DNA of 46,783 nt from an uncultured Dehalococcoidia bacterium. Its GTDB lineage: Bacteria; Chloroflexota; Dehalococcoidia; Lucifugimonadales; UBA1127. The position numbers and the translations under genes are program-made. How positions within the stretch are numbered: the stretch's first letter is position 1; every line of letters begins with the position of its first letter. This document shows positions 1 to 7,829 of the stretch, piece by piece. The notes beneath the pieces were generated by a model. It saw only the letters and a program-made list of their open reading frames with translations. It was not told the DNA's origin and made no database searches. The stretch covers positions 1 through 46,783 of the forward strand of contig CAJWXP010000015.1 of assembly GCA_913049785.1 (NCBI GenBank), in the 5' to 3' direction.

Positions 1-86
1 TTTCGCCTAGAACCGATCCAGGCTCGGAATGTTTCCTATTCTAACAATTTGCGCCCCCCGTGCTTAGCCCCTTCTCCTGTTCTTGC

Positions 87-287
87 TCACGCTGCTGTTG
101 TGCTTTCAAGTTCTCGTTGGCGTTTTTGAGCGCGCCGCTCTCTCGCCTCAGTCAGCTTGCGATCTCGTTCGTCGAAGATCGCTTGCTCCCTTCCGGCAAG
201 TTTGTCGGCAGGCGCCACGTAACCGATTGTACCGTGCAACCTCCGATGATTATAATCATCCGTTATGGAATCTTTCTTCGCTTGGCG
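87..287 (-). pseudogene. C-terminal remnant of an IS3-type (integrase-core) transposase
   Basis: Read on the minus strand, 66 codons from about 287 to a TGA at 87-89 give the end of an rve-type transposase. The stretch RRLHGTIGYVAPADKLAG is followed by a charged helical tail (REQAIFDERDRKL) that is characteristic of IS3-like transposases, common in Planctomycetes and similar bacteria. An in-frame TAA at 288-290 lies immediately upstream, there is no start codon, and the DDE catalytic residues are missing, so this is a relic. It lies in the foreign left end of the contig. The remaining bases of 1-401 show nothing else I can support. Confidence 0.72.
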
Positions 288-401
288 TTATGCTAACGCT
301 TGCGAAGAGAAATTCCAGTTCCGACTGAGGCAGGGCAATCGACTAATCCGGTTTTCCAACCTACGCCTGCTACAAACATCTGCTGAAAGTCCGTTACACA
401 C

Positions 402-1061
402 GTGCAAGAACACTTCAACAAAAGCTATCTCTGGCGGATTTGCTTGGTATCGACTTTGGGAGGATTGCTCTTCGGATATGACTGGGTCGTCATTGCTGGC
501 GCCAAACCCTTTTATGAACTCTACTTCAACCTCAGTGATGAACTCACAAAAGGCTGGGCAATGAGCAGTGCCCTGGTTGGCTGCATGCTCGGCGCGATCA
601 CCAGCGGCGTTTTGAGCGATCGCTTCGGCCGCAAGAAGCTTTTGATTCTGGCAGCCTTGCTGTTTACTCTCTCGGCGGTCGGTACCGGCTTGGTTCATGA
701 TTTCACTGCCTTTATTGTTTTTCGTCTGGTTGGCGGTATTGGCATCGGACTGGCCTCCAATCTCTCTCCGATGTATATCGCCGAAGTCTCACCGGCAAAG
801 ACCCGCGGCAAAATGGTCTCGCTCAATCAGCTTGCCATTGTGATCGGTATTGTCGCAGCTCAAGTCGTCAATTGGTTGATTGCCCGTGATCTGACCGCCG
901 ATCTCGAAGGGACGGCCTTGTTAAATTCCTGGTACGGCCAGACCGCCTGGCGCTGGATGTTCCTCACCGAGGTCGTCCCCGCGATCTCCTACGGCGTGCT
1001 CGCCCTGACGATCCCCGAGTCGCCCCGCTACCTCGTCGCCCGCGGCCGGGTCGAGGACGAC
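402..1061 (+). pseudogene. N-terminal part of an MFS sugar transporter (XylE-like), joined to a helicase
   Basis: The GTG-initiated reading frame gives the first half of a sugar/H+ symporter of the major facilitator superfamily. It contains GGLLFGYDWVV in TM1, the loop motif SDRFGRKK (residues 72-79), FRLVGGIGIGLASNLSPMYIAE around TM4, and WRWMF...PESPRYLV at the mid-protein loop (about 183-212). At about residue 218 it turns, without a frame break, into a UvrD/PcrA C-terminus, so half of the transporter is missing. Composition also changes inside it. Up to about 945 the codons are moderate in GC, while from about 960 to 1055 third positions are almost all G/C, like an actinobacterial gene. 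I read this as two foreign pieces joined at the conserved WRWMF motif. No convincing ribosome binding site precedes the GTG. Confidence 0.7.
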
Positions 1062-1739
1062 GCACGACTGGAGAACCTGGCGGAACTCGTCACAGCCACG
1101 GCGGAGTACCAGGCGCGCTCTGAGGACCCCACGGCTTCGGGGTATCTGGAGTCCGTCACGCTCGCGAGTGACCTCGACTCGATGGTGGACGCCTCCGACA
1201 TGGTCACCCTGATGACGCTGCACAGCGCCAAGGGTCTGGAGTTCCCCGTGGTGTTCCTCACCGGCATGGAGGAAGGTCTCTTCCCACACCAACGCTCCCT
1301 GGCAAAGGAGCTGGAATTAGAGGAGGAGCGTCGCCTGTGCTACGTGGGCATGACTCGCGCCAAGGAGCGACTGTACCTGACGAGAGCGTTCAAGCGAAGG
1401 GTGAACGGTAACACCCTGCCGGGTATCCCATCAAGGTTCCTGAACGATATCCCCCGGAAGCTGCTTGCTTCTCCTACTGAGGAGGCGAAGCCGAAAACCA
1501 CTATGGGCTCTGCCCGTATAGGTGGCATGAACGGGAACGATACGCCGGACGGAGAAGCTGGCAAGCCTGAGCCACCGCCCTTCCAGGCTGGCGATAAAGT
1601 GAGCCACGGCAAGTTCGGGGACGGCATCGTAGTCAGCTGCAAAGCCGTCAATGACGATTTTGAGGTGTCAGTCGCGTTTGTGCACGGCGGCGTCAAGCGA
1701 CTGCTTCAATCCCTGGCGAAACTGCAGCCCGCCGGGTAA
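1062..1739 (+). CDS. UvrD/PcrA-type superfamily 1 DNA helicase, C-terminal part only
   Basis: From about codon 221 of the open frame the protein is the C-terminal third of a UvrD/PcrA 3'-5' helicase, which acts in DNA repair and replication-fork maintenance. It has helicase motif V (TLHSAKGLEFPVVFLTG then EEGLFPH), motif VI (EERRLCYVGMTRAKERLYL) and the family's C-terminal Tudor-like tail (FQAGDKVSHGKFGDGIVVS...), ending in TAA at 1737-1739. Walker A and motifs Ia-IV are missing because the upstream 660 bases are transporter sequence. Base composition from here on matches the rest of the window, so this is probably where the true host genome begins. A full-length gene of about 730 residues is expected in the organism. 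Confidence 0.85.
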   Translation, partial: ARLENLAELVTATAEYQARSEDPTASGYLESVTLASDLDSMVDASDMVTLMTLHSAKGLEFPVVFLTGMEEGLFPHQRSLAKELELEEERRLCYVGMTRAKERLYLTRAFKRRVNGNTLPGIPSRFLNDIPRKLLASPTEEAKPKTTMGSARIGGMNGNDTPDGEAGKPEPPPFQAGDKVSHGKFGDGIVVSCKAVNDDFEVSVAFVHGGVKRLLQSLAKLQPAG

Positions 1740-1781
1740 CCCGGATCGATAATCAAACAAGGTCATAACTGGAGGATACCT

Positions 1782-2123
1782 GTGCTTAAAGGCGCCATTG
1801 TAGGAACATTGATAGCTCTTGGTGCATGGCTTATCCCCTTGGTCCACGTAATATCGGGATCCATTGGGTCGTTTGCAGGCGGCTACATAGGCGCGAAAGC
1901 ATTAGAGAGCCCTGACGCACTGAAAGCTATGGGTATCGGAATCCTGATGGGCGCTGCTATCGCGACGGCGTCTTCGGCGGTTATCGGTATAGTCATCCTG
2001 ATTTTTAGCATCGATACGTTCTGGCTCCTGGCGGCGGCGGCGGCGGGGATCTGGACAGCGGGGCTCGGTACGATCGGCGCATTGCTGGGCTCACGCTCGG
2101 CGGGCAATGAGGCTGGCTTCTAA
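1782..2123 (+). CDS. Small glycine/alanine-rich membrane protein (hypothetical)
   Basis: A 113-residue protein starting at GTG, chosen because GGAGG lies 6-7 bases upstream (in ctggaggatacctgtg). It is almost entirely hydrophobic. An N-terminal segment (about 4-24) runs into a glycine-rich stretch (GSIGSFAGGYIGAKAL), followed by two long hydrophobic segments (about 49-75 and 78-103) and a short polar tail. The Gly/Ala-rich helices with small-residue spacing resemble small DUF5518-like or glycine-zipper membrane proteins, but I do not recognise a specific family. It follows the helicase by 42 bases in the same direction and converges with the phosphate transporter. No function is assigned. Confidence 0.6.
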   Translation: MLKGAIVGTLIALGAWLIPLVHVISGSIGSFAGGYIGAKALESPDALKAMGIGILMGAAIATASSAVIGIVILIFSIDTFWLLAAAAAGIWTAGLGTIGALLGSRSAGNEAGF

Positions 2124-2204
2124 CACCCCTCGCATAAGGCAAAAGAAAAGTCCCGCCGCTGGTATTCCAACGATGGGGCCTGGGGTGATTAGCTGACGTT
2201 CGAT

Positions 2205-3206
2205 TTACAGAACCAGGTCAAACCCCTTGACCATGGTGAACCCTAGGGCGAAACATACCGGGTAGCTGATCATCCACGCGGCCATGATGCGTCGTGTGAC
2301 TCCCCACCGTACGGCTGAGAGCCGCTCTGTTGCTCCCACTCCCATGATGGACCCCGTGATGGTGTGGGTTGTGCTGACCGGTAGGCCAAAGAGCGACGCT
2401 AATTCTATAACACTGCCTGCCGAGGTGTTCGCGGAGAAGCCATGAACATGGGTCAATTTGGTCACCCGCATACCCAGCGTCTGGATCACCTTCCAGCCAC
2501 CTAGCGCGGTACCCATCCCGATGGTCAGGGCGCTCACGGCTATGGCCCAGAAGGGGACGCTTACGTCGGCTGCCATGGTTCCAGCGTGGACCGCCAGGGC
2601 GAAGGTGATGATGCCCGCCGCGTTTTGCCCGTCGTTCTTCCCGTGGGCATATGCGGCCCAGCCAGCCGAAAGGACCTGCAGACGCCCAAAGATGGCGTTT
2701 ACTGTGGAATAAGCGTTGCGTCTGAATGTCCAGTAGATGATGTGCATCAGCAACAGGCCGCCTATAAACCCGAGAATAGGTGATGCCGCCAGGGCGATGA
2801 CGATCTTGATCGCGCTTGATGCAACGATGGCATCAAAGCCACCGCTGGCAATGCCCGCCCCAACCAGCCCCGCGAAGAGAGAGTGGCTGACACTGACCGG
2901 GATACCGTATCGGGTGGCCGTAAAGACCCAGAGGACTGCGGCTCCTATTGCGCCAAGGGCTGTCGTCTCAGTGGCAAACTCAGGCCGCACGACTTTACTG
3001 CCGATTGTAGCTGCTACCGCTGAGCCGGTAAGCGCTCCCAGGAAGTTCATGGTGGCGCCCAACATGACAGCGTGGGACGCACGAAGCGCCCGTGTAGACA
3101 CTACTGTGGCTATGGCGTTGGCGGCGTCGTTGATGCCGTTGGAATAAGCGAAGGCCAAGGACAGGAAGATCGTGATGACCAGTAACAAGTCACTGGAGTC
3201 GGTCAT
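2205..3206 (-). CDS. pit: Inorganic phosphate transporter, PiT family
   Basis: A 333-residue integral membrane protein of the PiT (Pfam PHO4) family, which takes up phosphate, usually as a metal-phosphate complex, driven by the proton or sodium gradient. The N-terminal repeat carries the family signature GINDAANAIATVVSTRAL (24-41) and the C-terminal repeat carries the matching GLPVSTTHTITGSIMGVG. These are the inverted repeats that form the transport pathway. Length is typical of the short bacterial PiT subgroup. GGAGGG sits about 9 bases upstream of the ATG. The DUF47 gene starts upstream with a 29-base gap, so the two are one operon, as in many bacteria and archaea. Confidence 0.93.
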   Translation of the reverse strand: MTDSSDLLLVITIFLSLAFAYSNGINDAANAIATVVSTRALRASHAVMLGATMNFLGALTGSAVAATIGSKVVRPEFATETTALGAIGAAVLWVFTATRYGIPVSVSHSLFAGLVGAGIASGGFDAIVASSAIKIVIALAASPILGFIGGLLLMHIIYWTFRRNAYSTVNAIFGRLQVLSAGWAAYAHGKNDGQNAAGIITFALAVHAGTMAADVSVPFWAIAVSALTIGMGTALGGWKVIQTLGMRVTKLTHVHGFSANTSAGSVIELASLFGLPVSTTHTITGSIMGVGATERLSAVRWGVTRRIMAAWMISYPVCFALGFTMVKGFDLVL

Positions 3207-3235
3207 CGGGGGTAGCCCTCCCTTCTTTCATGGTT

Positions 3236-3865
3236 TTATGCATGTTTCAGCACAATCGCTTCCAGGACGTTCGCCGCGTCTTCAGCCCGGTCTGTAGCGT
3301 CTTCAAGGTAGGAGTAGATGTCGCGCCACTTCAGGATGAAGATGGTATCGTTGCTGTCGTTGAACAATGCGCCCATGGCACGGCTGTTGATCTGGTCGCC
3401 CTCATTTTCCAGGCTGTTCAATTCCACAGCATGGGGAAGGATCTCCTTGAGCTTTCCACCTCGGGCGCTCAGCAGGCCGACTGCCTTTTCCAGCACCTCA
3501 CCACAGCGGGTGATGACACGGGACATCTCAATCGCGTATTGCGTAGGCGCTTCAACGTGGTATTCCAGCATCGTGCGCGCGGCTTCTTCGATGGCGTCTA
3601 CAACGTCGTCGAGTCGTTCTGCCAGCAGTGCGATGTCTTCGCGGTCCAGTGGCGTTACAAAGGTGCGGTGAAGCGCCTGCATGATCTGGTGGATGGCCTC
3701 GTCGCCGAACTCCTCAAGGATTTTTATCTCCTCTACCTTGGCTGGCACGTTGGTGTAATCCTCCATCAGGTCCTGGAGCTTGATGGCCACCTTGTGGATA
3801 TTCATGGCGCTTTGGTGGAGCAGGAAGAAGAACTTCTCTTCTCTGGGTAAAAACGCAAGTCGCAT
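3236..3865 (-). CDS. DUF47 family PhoU-like protein, Pit accessory protein
   Basis: A 209-residue all-helical protein of the DUF47/TIGR00153 family, distantly related to PhoU. It begins MRLAFLPREEKFFFLLHQSA and contains the acidic, potentially metal-binding repeats typical of PhoU folds (LDREDIALLAERLDDVVDAIEEA around 93-115 and ENEGDQINSRAMGALF around 153-168). Proteins of this family sit next to PiT transporters and are thought to modulate them. Here the gene is directly upstream of pit in the same direction, which supports that role. GAAAGGA precedes the ATG. Its 5' side holds a long leader with a terminator-like hairpin, described separately. Confidence 0.9.
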   Translation of the reverse strand: MRLAFLPREEKFFFLLHQSAMNIHKVAIKLQDLMEDYTNVPAKVEEIKILEEFGDEAIHQIMQALHRTFVTPLDREDIALLAERLDDVVDAIEEAARTMLEYHVEAPTQYAIEMSRVITRCGEVLEKAVGLLSARGGKLKEILPHAVELNSLENEGDQINSRAMGALFNDSNDTIFILKWRDIYSYLEDATDRAEDAANVLEAIVLKHA

Positions 3866-3957
3866 AGATTAATTCCTTTCTTGTTGGCTGTTGCTAAGAA
3901 CTGTGATGGGAGTGAAGGTATTTGGTGGGAATGGCACCCTTTTCTGCGAGAAGCCAC

Positions 3958-3988
3958 AAAAAACACCCTTCGGTACGTCCGAAGGGTG
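3958..3988 (-). terminator. Rho-independent terminator-like hairpin upstream of DUF47-pit
   Basis: On the minus strand the arms CACCCTTCGG (3979-3988 side) and CCGAAGGGTG (3964-3973 side) form a perfect 10-bp stem around a 5-base loop, followed directly by six T (complement of A 3958-3963). It points toward DUF47-pit, about 90 bases before that start codon, and no protein gene lies upstream on this strand. It therefore ends either a small RNA or an attenuated 5' leader. Confidence 0.75.
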
Positions 3989-4130
3989 GTAAAACTACAT
4001 TTTTGCGAGTTTGCTGCCGGGTTGGCTCGCCGGCTGCTCTGGAAACTCGCTACGCCTTTGTCTTGGGCGTGTGCCCCGCTACAACGGAGCAATAACTTCT
4101 CGTTCATTATTTTAGGAAAGCGTAACAATA
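3989..4130 (-). ncRNA. Candidate structured small RNA or attenuator leader upstream of DUF47-pit
   Basis: Going leftward toward the terminator, the minus strand can form two helices. One is ACGCC/GGCGT with a 9-base loop, near 4055-4073. The other is a strong long hairpin with outer stem GCGAGTTT/AAACTCGC and inner stem GCCGG/CCGGC (about 4003-4051). A possible promoter (TTCCTA, 18 bases, TAAAAT) lies around 4110-4140. Together with the T-run terminator this makes a transcript of roughly 140-160 nt. I do not recognise tmRNA, SRP RNA, RNase P, 6S or a named riboswitch in it. It could be a stand-alone RNA or a phosphate- or metal-responsive leader for DUF47-pit. The rest of the interval (4131-4338) shows only a weak trxB promoter (TACAAT at 4295-4300). 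Confidence 0.4.
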
Positions 4131-4338
4131 TTTAGGAAGGTGGTCAAGCCGTTCTAGTGAGTAATTTGGGCCCAGTTCATGGGGTGTTCACCACCACATC
4201 GCCAGGAGGCCGTAGTATCTGGCATGCCCATTGTTGCATCAAAGCTTGTGTAATCGCAATTGGGAACGACCTGTTCGAGACTAACGTAGTGACATACAAT
4301 AGTACTGACAGAAAACCCTTGGAATGAGGAAGACATAC

Positions 4339-5259
4339 ATGGATTCAGAATACGATGTGATTATAGTGGGCGGAGGGGCCGCAGGGCTCAGCGCCGCTAT
4401 ATACACCACAAGGGCACAGCTGAAAACGCTGGTTGTGGAGCAGCTGGCACCGGGCGGACAGATACTCAACACCTCCGACATTGAGAACTATCCGGGCTTC
4501 CCTGATGGGGTCTTGGGCCCGGACATCGGGATGGCTATCCACCGGCAGGCTGAGAACACCGGGACAGAGTTCGCCTTCGACCAGGTGATCGGGCTGAAGG
4601 TGCAGGGTGACACCAAGGTGGTGGTTGGCGAAGAGCGGGAGTACACCGCCAAGACCATCATCATCACCACCGGCGGTGAGCACAACAAGCTAGGAGTGCC
4701 GGGTGAAGACGAGTTTGCCGGACGTGGCGTGACGTACTGCGCAACCTGCGACGGCAACTTTTTCAAGGGACAGGACACCGTGGTGGTGGGTGGCGGCGAC
4801 GCTGCAATCGACGAGGGTATGTACCTGAGCCGTATCGTGAACAGCCTTACTGTGATTCATCGTCGCGACGAGCTCCGCGCCACCAAGGTGCTGCAGGAGC
4901 GTGCGTTCAAAACGGAGAACGTCAGCTTCAAAATGAGCCATGCGGTCAAGGAGATACGTGGAAACGGCTCTGTCGACCGCGTCTTGCTGGAAGACCTGAA
5001 GACCGGCGAAGAGTACGAGCACCCCACGTCTGGTGTGTTCATCTACATTGGGTTCCATCCGAACTCCGGGTTCTTGCAAGAGACGGTAACTTTGGATCTA
5101 GGCGGTCATGTCATCACCGATATTAGGATGGAGACGAACGTACCTGGCGTCTTTGCCGCGGGTGATGTGCGGCAATACTCTGATAGGCAGCTGGGCACGT
5201 CCGTGGGCGATGGCATCACCGCTGCGCTGTCAGCGTACCGGTACATCACTGAAGGGTAA
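4339..5259 (+). CDS. trxB: Thioredoxin-disulfide reductase
   Basis: A 306-residue flavoprotein that transfers electrons from NADPH via FAD and a redox disulfide to thioredoxin. The N-terminal FAD motif is VGGGAAGLSAAIY. The active-site pair is YCATCDG (Cys134 and Cys137), as in low-molecular-weight bacterial enzymes. The NADPH-binding segment is VVVGGGDAAIDEG followed by HRRDELRA, and the second FAD motif is GVFAAGDVR near the C-terminus. I start it at the ATG at 4339 because GAGGAAG lies 6-7 bases upstream. An in-frame ATG at 4324 has no ribosome binding site. A strong terminator follows, and lexA converges. Confidence 0.96.
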   Translation: MDSEYDVIIVGGGAAGLSAAIYTTRAQLKTLVVEQLAPGGQILNTSDIENYPGFPDGVLGPDIGMAIHRQAENTGTEFAFDQVIGLKVQGDTKVVVGEEREYTAKTIIITTGGEHNKLGVPGEDEFAGRGVTYCATCDGNFFKGQDTVVVGGGDAAIDEGMYLSRIVNSLTVIHRRDELRATKVLQERAFKTENVSFKMSHAVKEIRGNGSVDRVLLEDLKTGEEYEHPTSGVFIYIGFHPNSGFLQETVTLDLGGHVITDIRMETNVPGVFAAGDVRQYSDRQLGTSVGDGITAALSAYRYITEG

Positions 5260-5282
5260 GGCCCAGGTAGCTAGCAAAAGCA

Positions 5283-5320
5283 GAAGCCCCCGTCCGATTT
5301 ATCGGACGGGGGCTTCTTTT
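5283..5320 (+). terminator. Rho-independent terminator between trxB and lexA
   Basis: A perfect 16-bp inverted repeat (5283-5298 with 5301-5316, core GCCCCCGTCCGAT) closes a minimal loop and is followed by TTTT. It ends trxB. Transcripts of the convergent lexA would meet the same hairpin with a poorer T-run. Confidence 0.9.
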
Positions 5321-5341
5321 ATGAGTTGGTATATGGATCGA

Positions 5342-6001
5342 CTAGTTGTACATTCTGATGACGCCGACCACTACGCCCTGAACCTCCACGTCTGAAGCGT
5401 CCACGTAGATGGGGGACATGCTGCTGTTGGCGGGTTGCAACCGGACCTTCTCGCCTTCAGGGAAGAACCGCTTCAACGTGGCTTCCTGGCGCTCCTTGAG
5501 CCAGGCTGCAATCATCTCACCGGGCTGGGCCGTATCACGCCGTTGGAACAGCACCACGTCGCCGTCATCAATGAGGTCTTCGATCATGGACTGCCCTTTT
5601 ACCCTTAGAGCGAACAACGAATCTGTCTTCGGTAGCAGGGAGGTGGGGAGGTCTATGGTCTCTACCGCGTCGGAAGTCGCTGAATCCGGGAATGCCATCA
5701 ACGGCTCGCCAGCGGCAATTGCACCAAGCACAGGGATGGAGATAGAGCCAGGGGCGGTAGCGCCACGGCCTTTGTTGTCGTCAAGAAGCTCAATGCCACG
5801 GGAGATGTCAGGAGACCGCTTGATGTAGCCCTCTCTGCGTAGGATGTGTAGGTTGTAATCCACCACGGAGGTGGAACTGATGGCACATCCCAACTGTATT
5901 TCCCTGACGGAAGGTGGGTAGGGGTGGTCTTTTAGGAAACCTCTGATGAACTCGAGCATTTTGCTCTGTCGATCTGAAAGTTTGCGAGCGGCAGGTACCA
6001 T
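5342..6001 (-). CDS. lexA: LexA SOS repressor
   Basis: A 219-residue repressor-protease that blocks SOS genes until RecA filaments trigger its self-cleavage. The N-terminal winged helix-turn-helix (about 6-72) has the LexA pattern YPPSVREIQ...SSTSVVDYNLHILRREGYI. The C-terminal S24 peptidase domain has the cleavage site Ala97-Gly98 (GAIAAGEP), nucleophile Ser138 (GQSMIED) and general base Lys177 (ATLKRFF). All autocleavage residues are intact. GGAGGA precedes the ATG. The promoter upstream carries GTTCT/AGAAC half-sites over the -35 and near the start point, consistent with autoregulation. Confidence 0.95.
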   Translation of the reverse strand: MVPAARKLSDRQSKMLEFIRGFLKDHPYPPSVREIQLGCAISSTSVVDYNLHILRREGYIKRSPDISRGIELLDDNKGRGATAPGSISIPVLGAIAAGEPLMAFPDSATSDAVETIDLPTSLLPKTDSLFALRVKGQSMIEDLIDDGDVVLFQRRDTAQPGEMIAAWLKERQEATLKRFFPEGEKVRLQPANSSMSPIYVDASDVEVQGVVVGVIRMYN

Positions 6002-6063
6002 GGGCTCCTCCAGGAAACAGATTGATTTAATAGGTTATGTTTAAAAACAGATGTTCTGACTTT

Positions 6064-6093
6064 AGGTTACCAAAGCCCTAAAGAACATGTCAA
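6064..6093 (-). promoter_or_regulatory. lexA promoter with possible LexA half-sites
   Basis: On the minus strand TTGACA (6088-6093) is 18 bases from TAACCT (6064-6069), a sigma70-like promoter about 60 bases before the lexA start. TGTTCT overlaps the -35 region (6083-6090), and its inverted counterpart AGAACAT lies near the expected start point (6049-6057). These half-sites could be operator arms. The operator assignment is inference. Confidence 0.5.
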
Positions 6094-6146
6094 TAGCTAT
6101 TAGGGCAAAGTGGGTGGGATTTCTGCTGGAATCTGGATAATGGAAG

Positions 6147-7361
6147 TCAGACCGTAGGGGCTTCTTCCGCTACCCTGGCTGATGCTTCGGAGGACGGCCA
6201 ATGATAGGTATGCTCTTCCACTTCGGCCAGTGCTTCTTGCACCATCTCGTCTACAGGCAGTTCCTCTTCCATTTTCTCCACGTCCACAATCCTGCTCTTA
6301 GTGACGGGATGTTTCGGGACAAACAGCGAGCAGCAGTCCTGGTCCGGAATGATGGAGATGGGATAGGTGCCCAACGGTCGCGCCTTGTCTATGATCTCCT
6401 GTTTATCCATGGCCAGTAGAGGCCGGAACAGCGGAAGCTTGTCCGCGACTGCGCCGATGGTCGTCATGTTCTCAAGCGTCTGGGAACTGACCTGCCCCAG
6501 GCTGTCGCCGGTGACCAGCGCTCCTGCGCCGTGTTTGAGTGCTAGAGCTTGGGCGATGCGAAGCATGAATCGTCGATAGATGGTCACGCGGTAGGCCGGA
6601 GGCACGGTGACGATGATGCGCTGCTGCACGGCTGCGAAGGGCACCATCAGCAACAGCGAGTCCTGTTGGTACTGGTTCAGCAGCTCCACCAGGTCCGCGG
6701 CCTTCTCCTTGGATGTCCCTTCAACCAGCGGGAAGCTATGGAAGTGGATAAAGGTCACTTTGCAGCCACGCCGTATCATCTGATATGCCGCTACCGGGGA
6801 ATCGATGCCGCCCGACAGCAGCATCGCAACGTGTCCACCAACGCCTACCGGCATGCCACCAGGGCCTCTCAGCTCCTCAGTGGTTAGGAGCGCGTCGTTG
6901 CCCGTGGTCTGCACCTGCAGGTTGAAGTCAGGGTTCTTGAGATCAACAGGCCACCCGGTCGCGGATTTGATCTGGTCTCCCAACCGCTGATTGATCTCCG
7001 GTGAGGTCATCGGGAACCGTTTGTCGGTCCGTCGTGCTGTGACGCGGAATGATTTGGGGTTGTGCCCCTCCAACATCGCTGGAACGGCCTCCTGGATCGC
7101 CTCAATCGTGGGGTCGACACGGTACGCACGGCTGAATCGCTCAACGCCGATGACGTGCTCAAGGCGCTCTTTCACCAACGGCCACTGGTCTTCGGACTTC
7201 AGCTTGAATGTCGCCATCATGGAGTCTCGCTTGATGCCGGACACGCCAGTACCAGTGAGGGCGCGCTTCAAATTTTTGGCCATCTGTCGAAGGAACCACG
7301 GACGGTTGCCGCCCTTCAGGGCGATCTCATGGTAGAACCGGACGAGTACATGCTGTTCCAT
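6147..7361 (-). CDS. thiI: tRNA 4-thiouridine synthetase ThiI
   Basis: A 404-residue enzyme that activates U8 of tRNA with ATP and installs sulfur, and may also feed thiazole synthesis. Domains in order are an N-terminal ferredoxin-like region, a THUMP domain (about 60-165), and a PP-loop ATP pyrophosphatase domain with the motif LLSGGIDSPVA (181-191). A Cys pair, Cys343-Cys344 (PDQDCCSLF), is present, the second at the position of the E. coli catalytic Cys344. There is no C-terminal rhodanese domain, so sulfur must come from a separate carrier, as in many Gram-positive and archaeal versions. Its start lies 6 bases after the Nudix-like gene, implying co-transcription. Confidence 0.93.
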   Translation of the reverse strand: MEQHVLVRFYHEIALKGGNRPWFLRQMAKNLKRALTGTGVSGIKRDSMMATFKLKSEDQWPLVKERLEHVIGVERFSRAYRVDPTIEAIQEAVPAMLEGHNPKSFRVTARRTDKRFPMTSPEINQRLGDQIKSATGWPVDLKNPDFNLQVQTTGNDALLTTEELRGPGGMPVGVGGHVAMLLSGGIDSPVAAYQMIRRGCKVTFIHFHSFPLVEGTSKEKAADLVELLNQYQQDSLLLMVPFAAVQQRIIVTVPPAYRVTIYRRFMLRIAQALALKHGAGALVTGDSLGQVSSQTLENMTTIGAVADKLPLFRPLLAMDKQEIIDKARPLGTYPISIIPDQDCCSLFVPKHPVTKSRIVDVEKMEEELPVDEMVQEALAEVEEHTYHWPSSEASARVAEEAPTV

Positions 7362-7367
7362 GAGTGG

Positions 7368-7808
7368 TTACACACTTTCCTGTTGATTGCTTTGGAGCGT
7401 TAGCTGGCAGCAGAGCGACTCCATCCGGGCACCCTCACGCAGTGAATCACGCGGCGCCCATTTCCACTCAGTGTAATACGTGGAGTCATCAATGTGGTTC
7501 TCTGGTTCAGGAAGCTGGGGCGCTGGAGCCCAGTGTGATGCCGTGTAGAGTCGCATTGCCAGCTGGTAGGTCCTTCGATCTTGGTTCCCCTCGGCCAGCA
7601 CAGCGTTGAGGGTCAGTTCTGCGCCCAGCTTCCGGGTCCTCAGGCGATGGGCTGCATCGGCATCCGACTCATCAAGCTTGATTGAGGTGGCCGAAAGACC
7701 CCAAATGCCGGGGAGGTCGTCATCGTCCTCTGGACCCCGGACAATAAGAACAAGGGAAGCATCTTGCGGGTTTGCAATGACGACGGCGATGGCTTGGACT
7801 GTGTGCAT
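7368..7808 (-). CDS. Nudix-like protein with a degenerate Nudix box
   Basis: A 146-residue protein whose start (AIAVVIANPQDASLVLIVRGPEDDDDLPGIWGLSA) follows the beta-strand pattern of Nudix hydrolases, including the LPGIWGLP-like segment that leads into the Nudix box. The box itself is degraded. Where G-x5-E-x7-REUxEExGU is expected, the protein reads GLSATSIKLDES...AHRLRTRKLG, lacking the REUxEE metal ligands. Hydrolase activity is therefore doubtful, and it may be a binding or structural homologue. It sits between rpsT and thiI in a tight leftward run, which hints at an RNA- or cofactor-related role, but no substrate can be named. Confidence 0.6.
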   Translation of the reverse strand: MHTVQAIAVVIANPQDASLVLIVRGPEDDDDLPGIWGLSATSIKLDESDADAAHRLRTRKLGAELTLNAVLAEGNQDRRTYQLAMRLYTASHWAPAPQLPEPENHIDDSTYYTEWKWAPRDSLREGARMESLCCQLTLQSNQQESV

Positions 7809-7829
7809 CGCGCTAAAAAGCGGGGGTGC

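Noticed and set aside
402-1739. A genuine new transporter-helicase fusion protein
   Set aside because: Half of each protein is missing, composition shifts at the joins, and the joins lie near a contig end inside conserved motifs. A chimera is the simpler reading.
3958-4130. SRP RNA, tmRNA, 6S RNA or a named riboswitch
   Set aside because: None of their conserved core sequences (for example GGUCCGGAAGGAAGCAGC of SRP RNA or the tmRNA tag region) is present.
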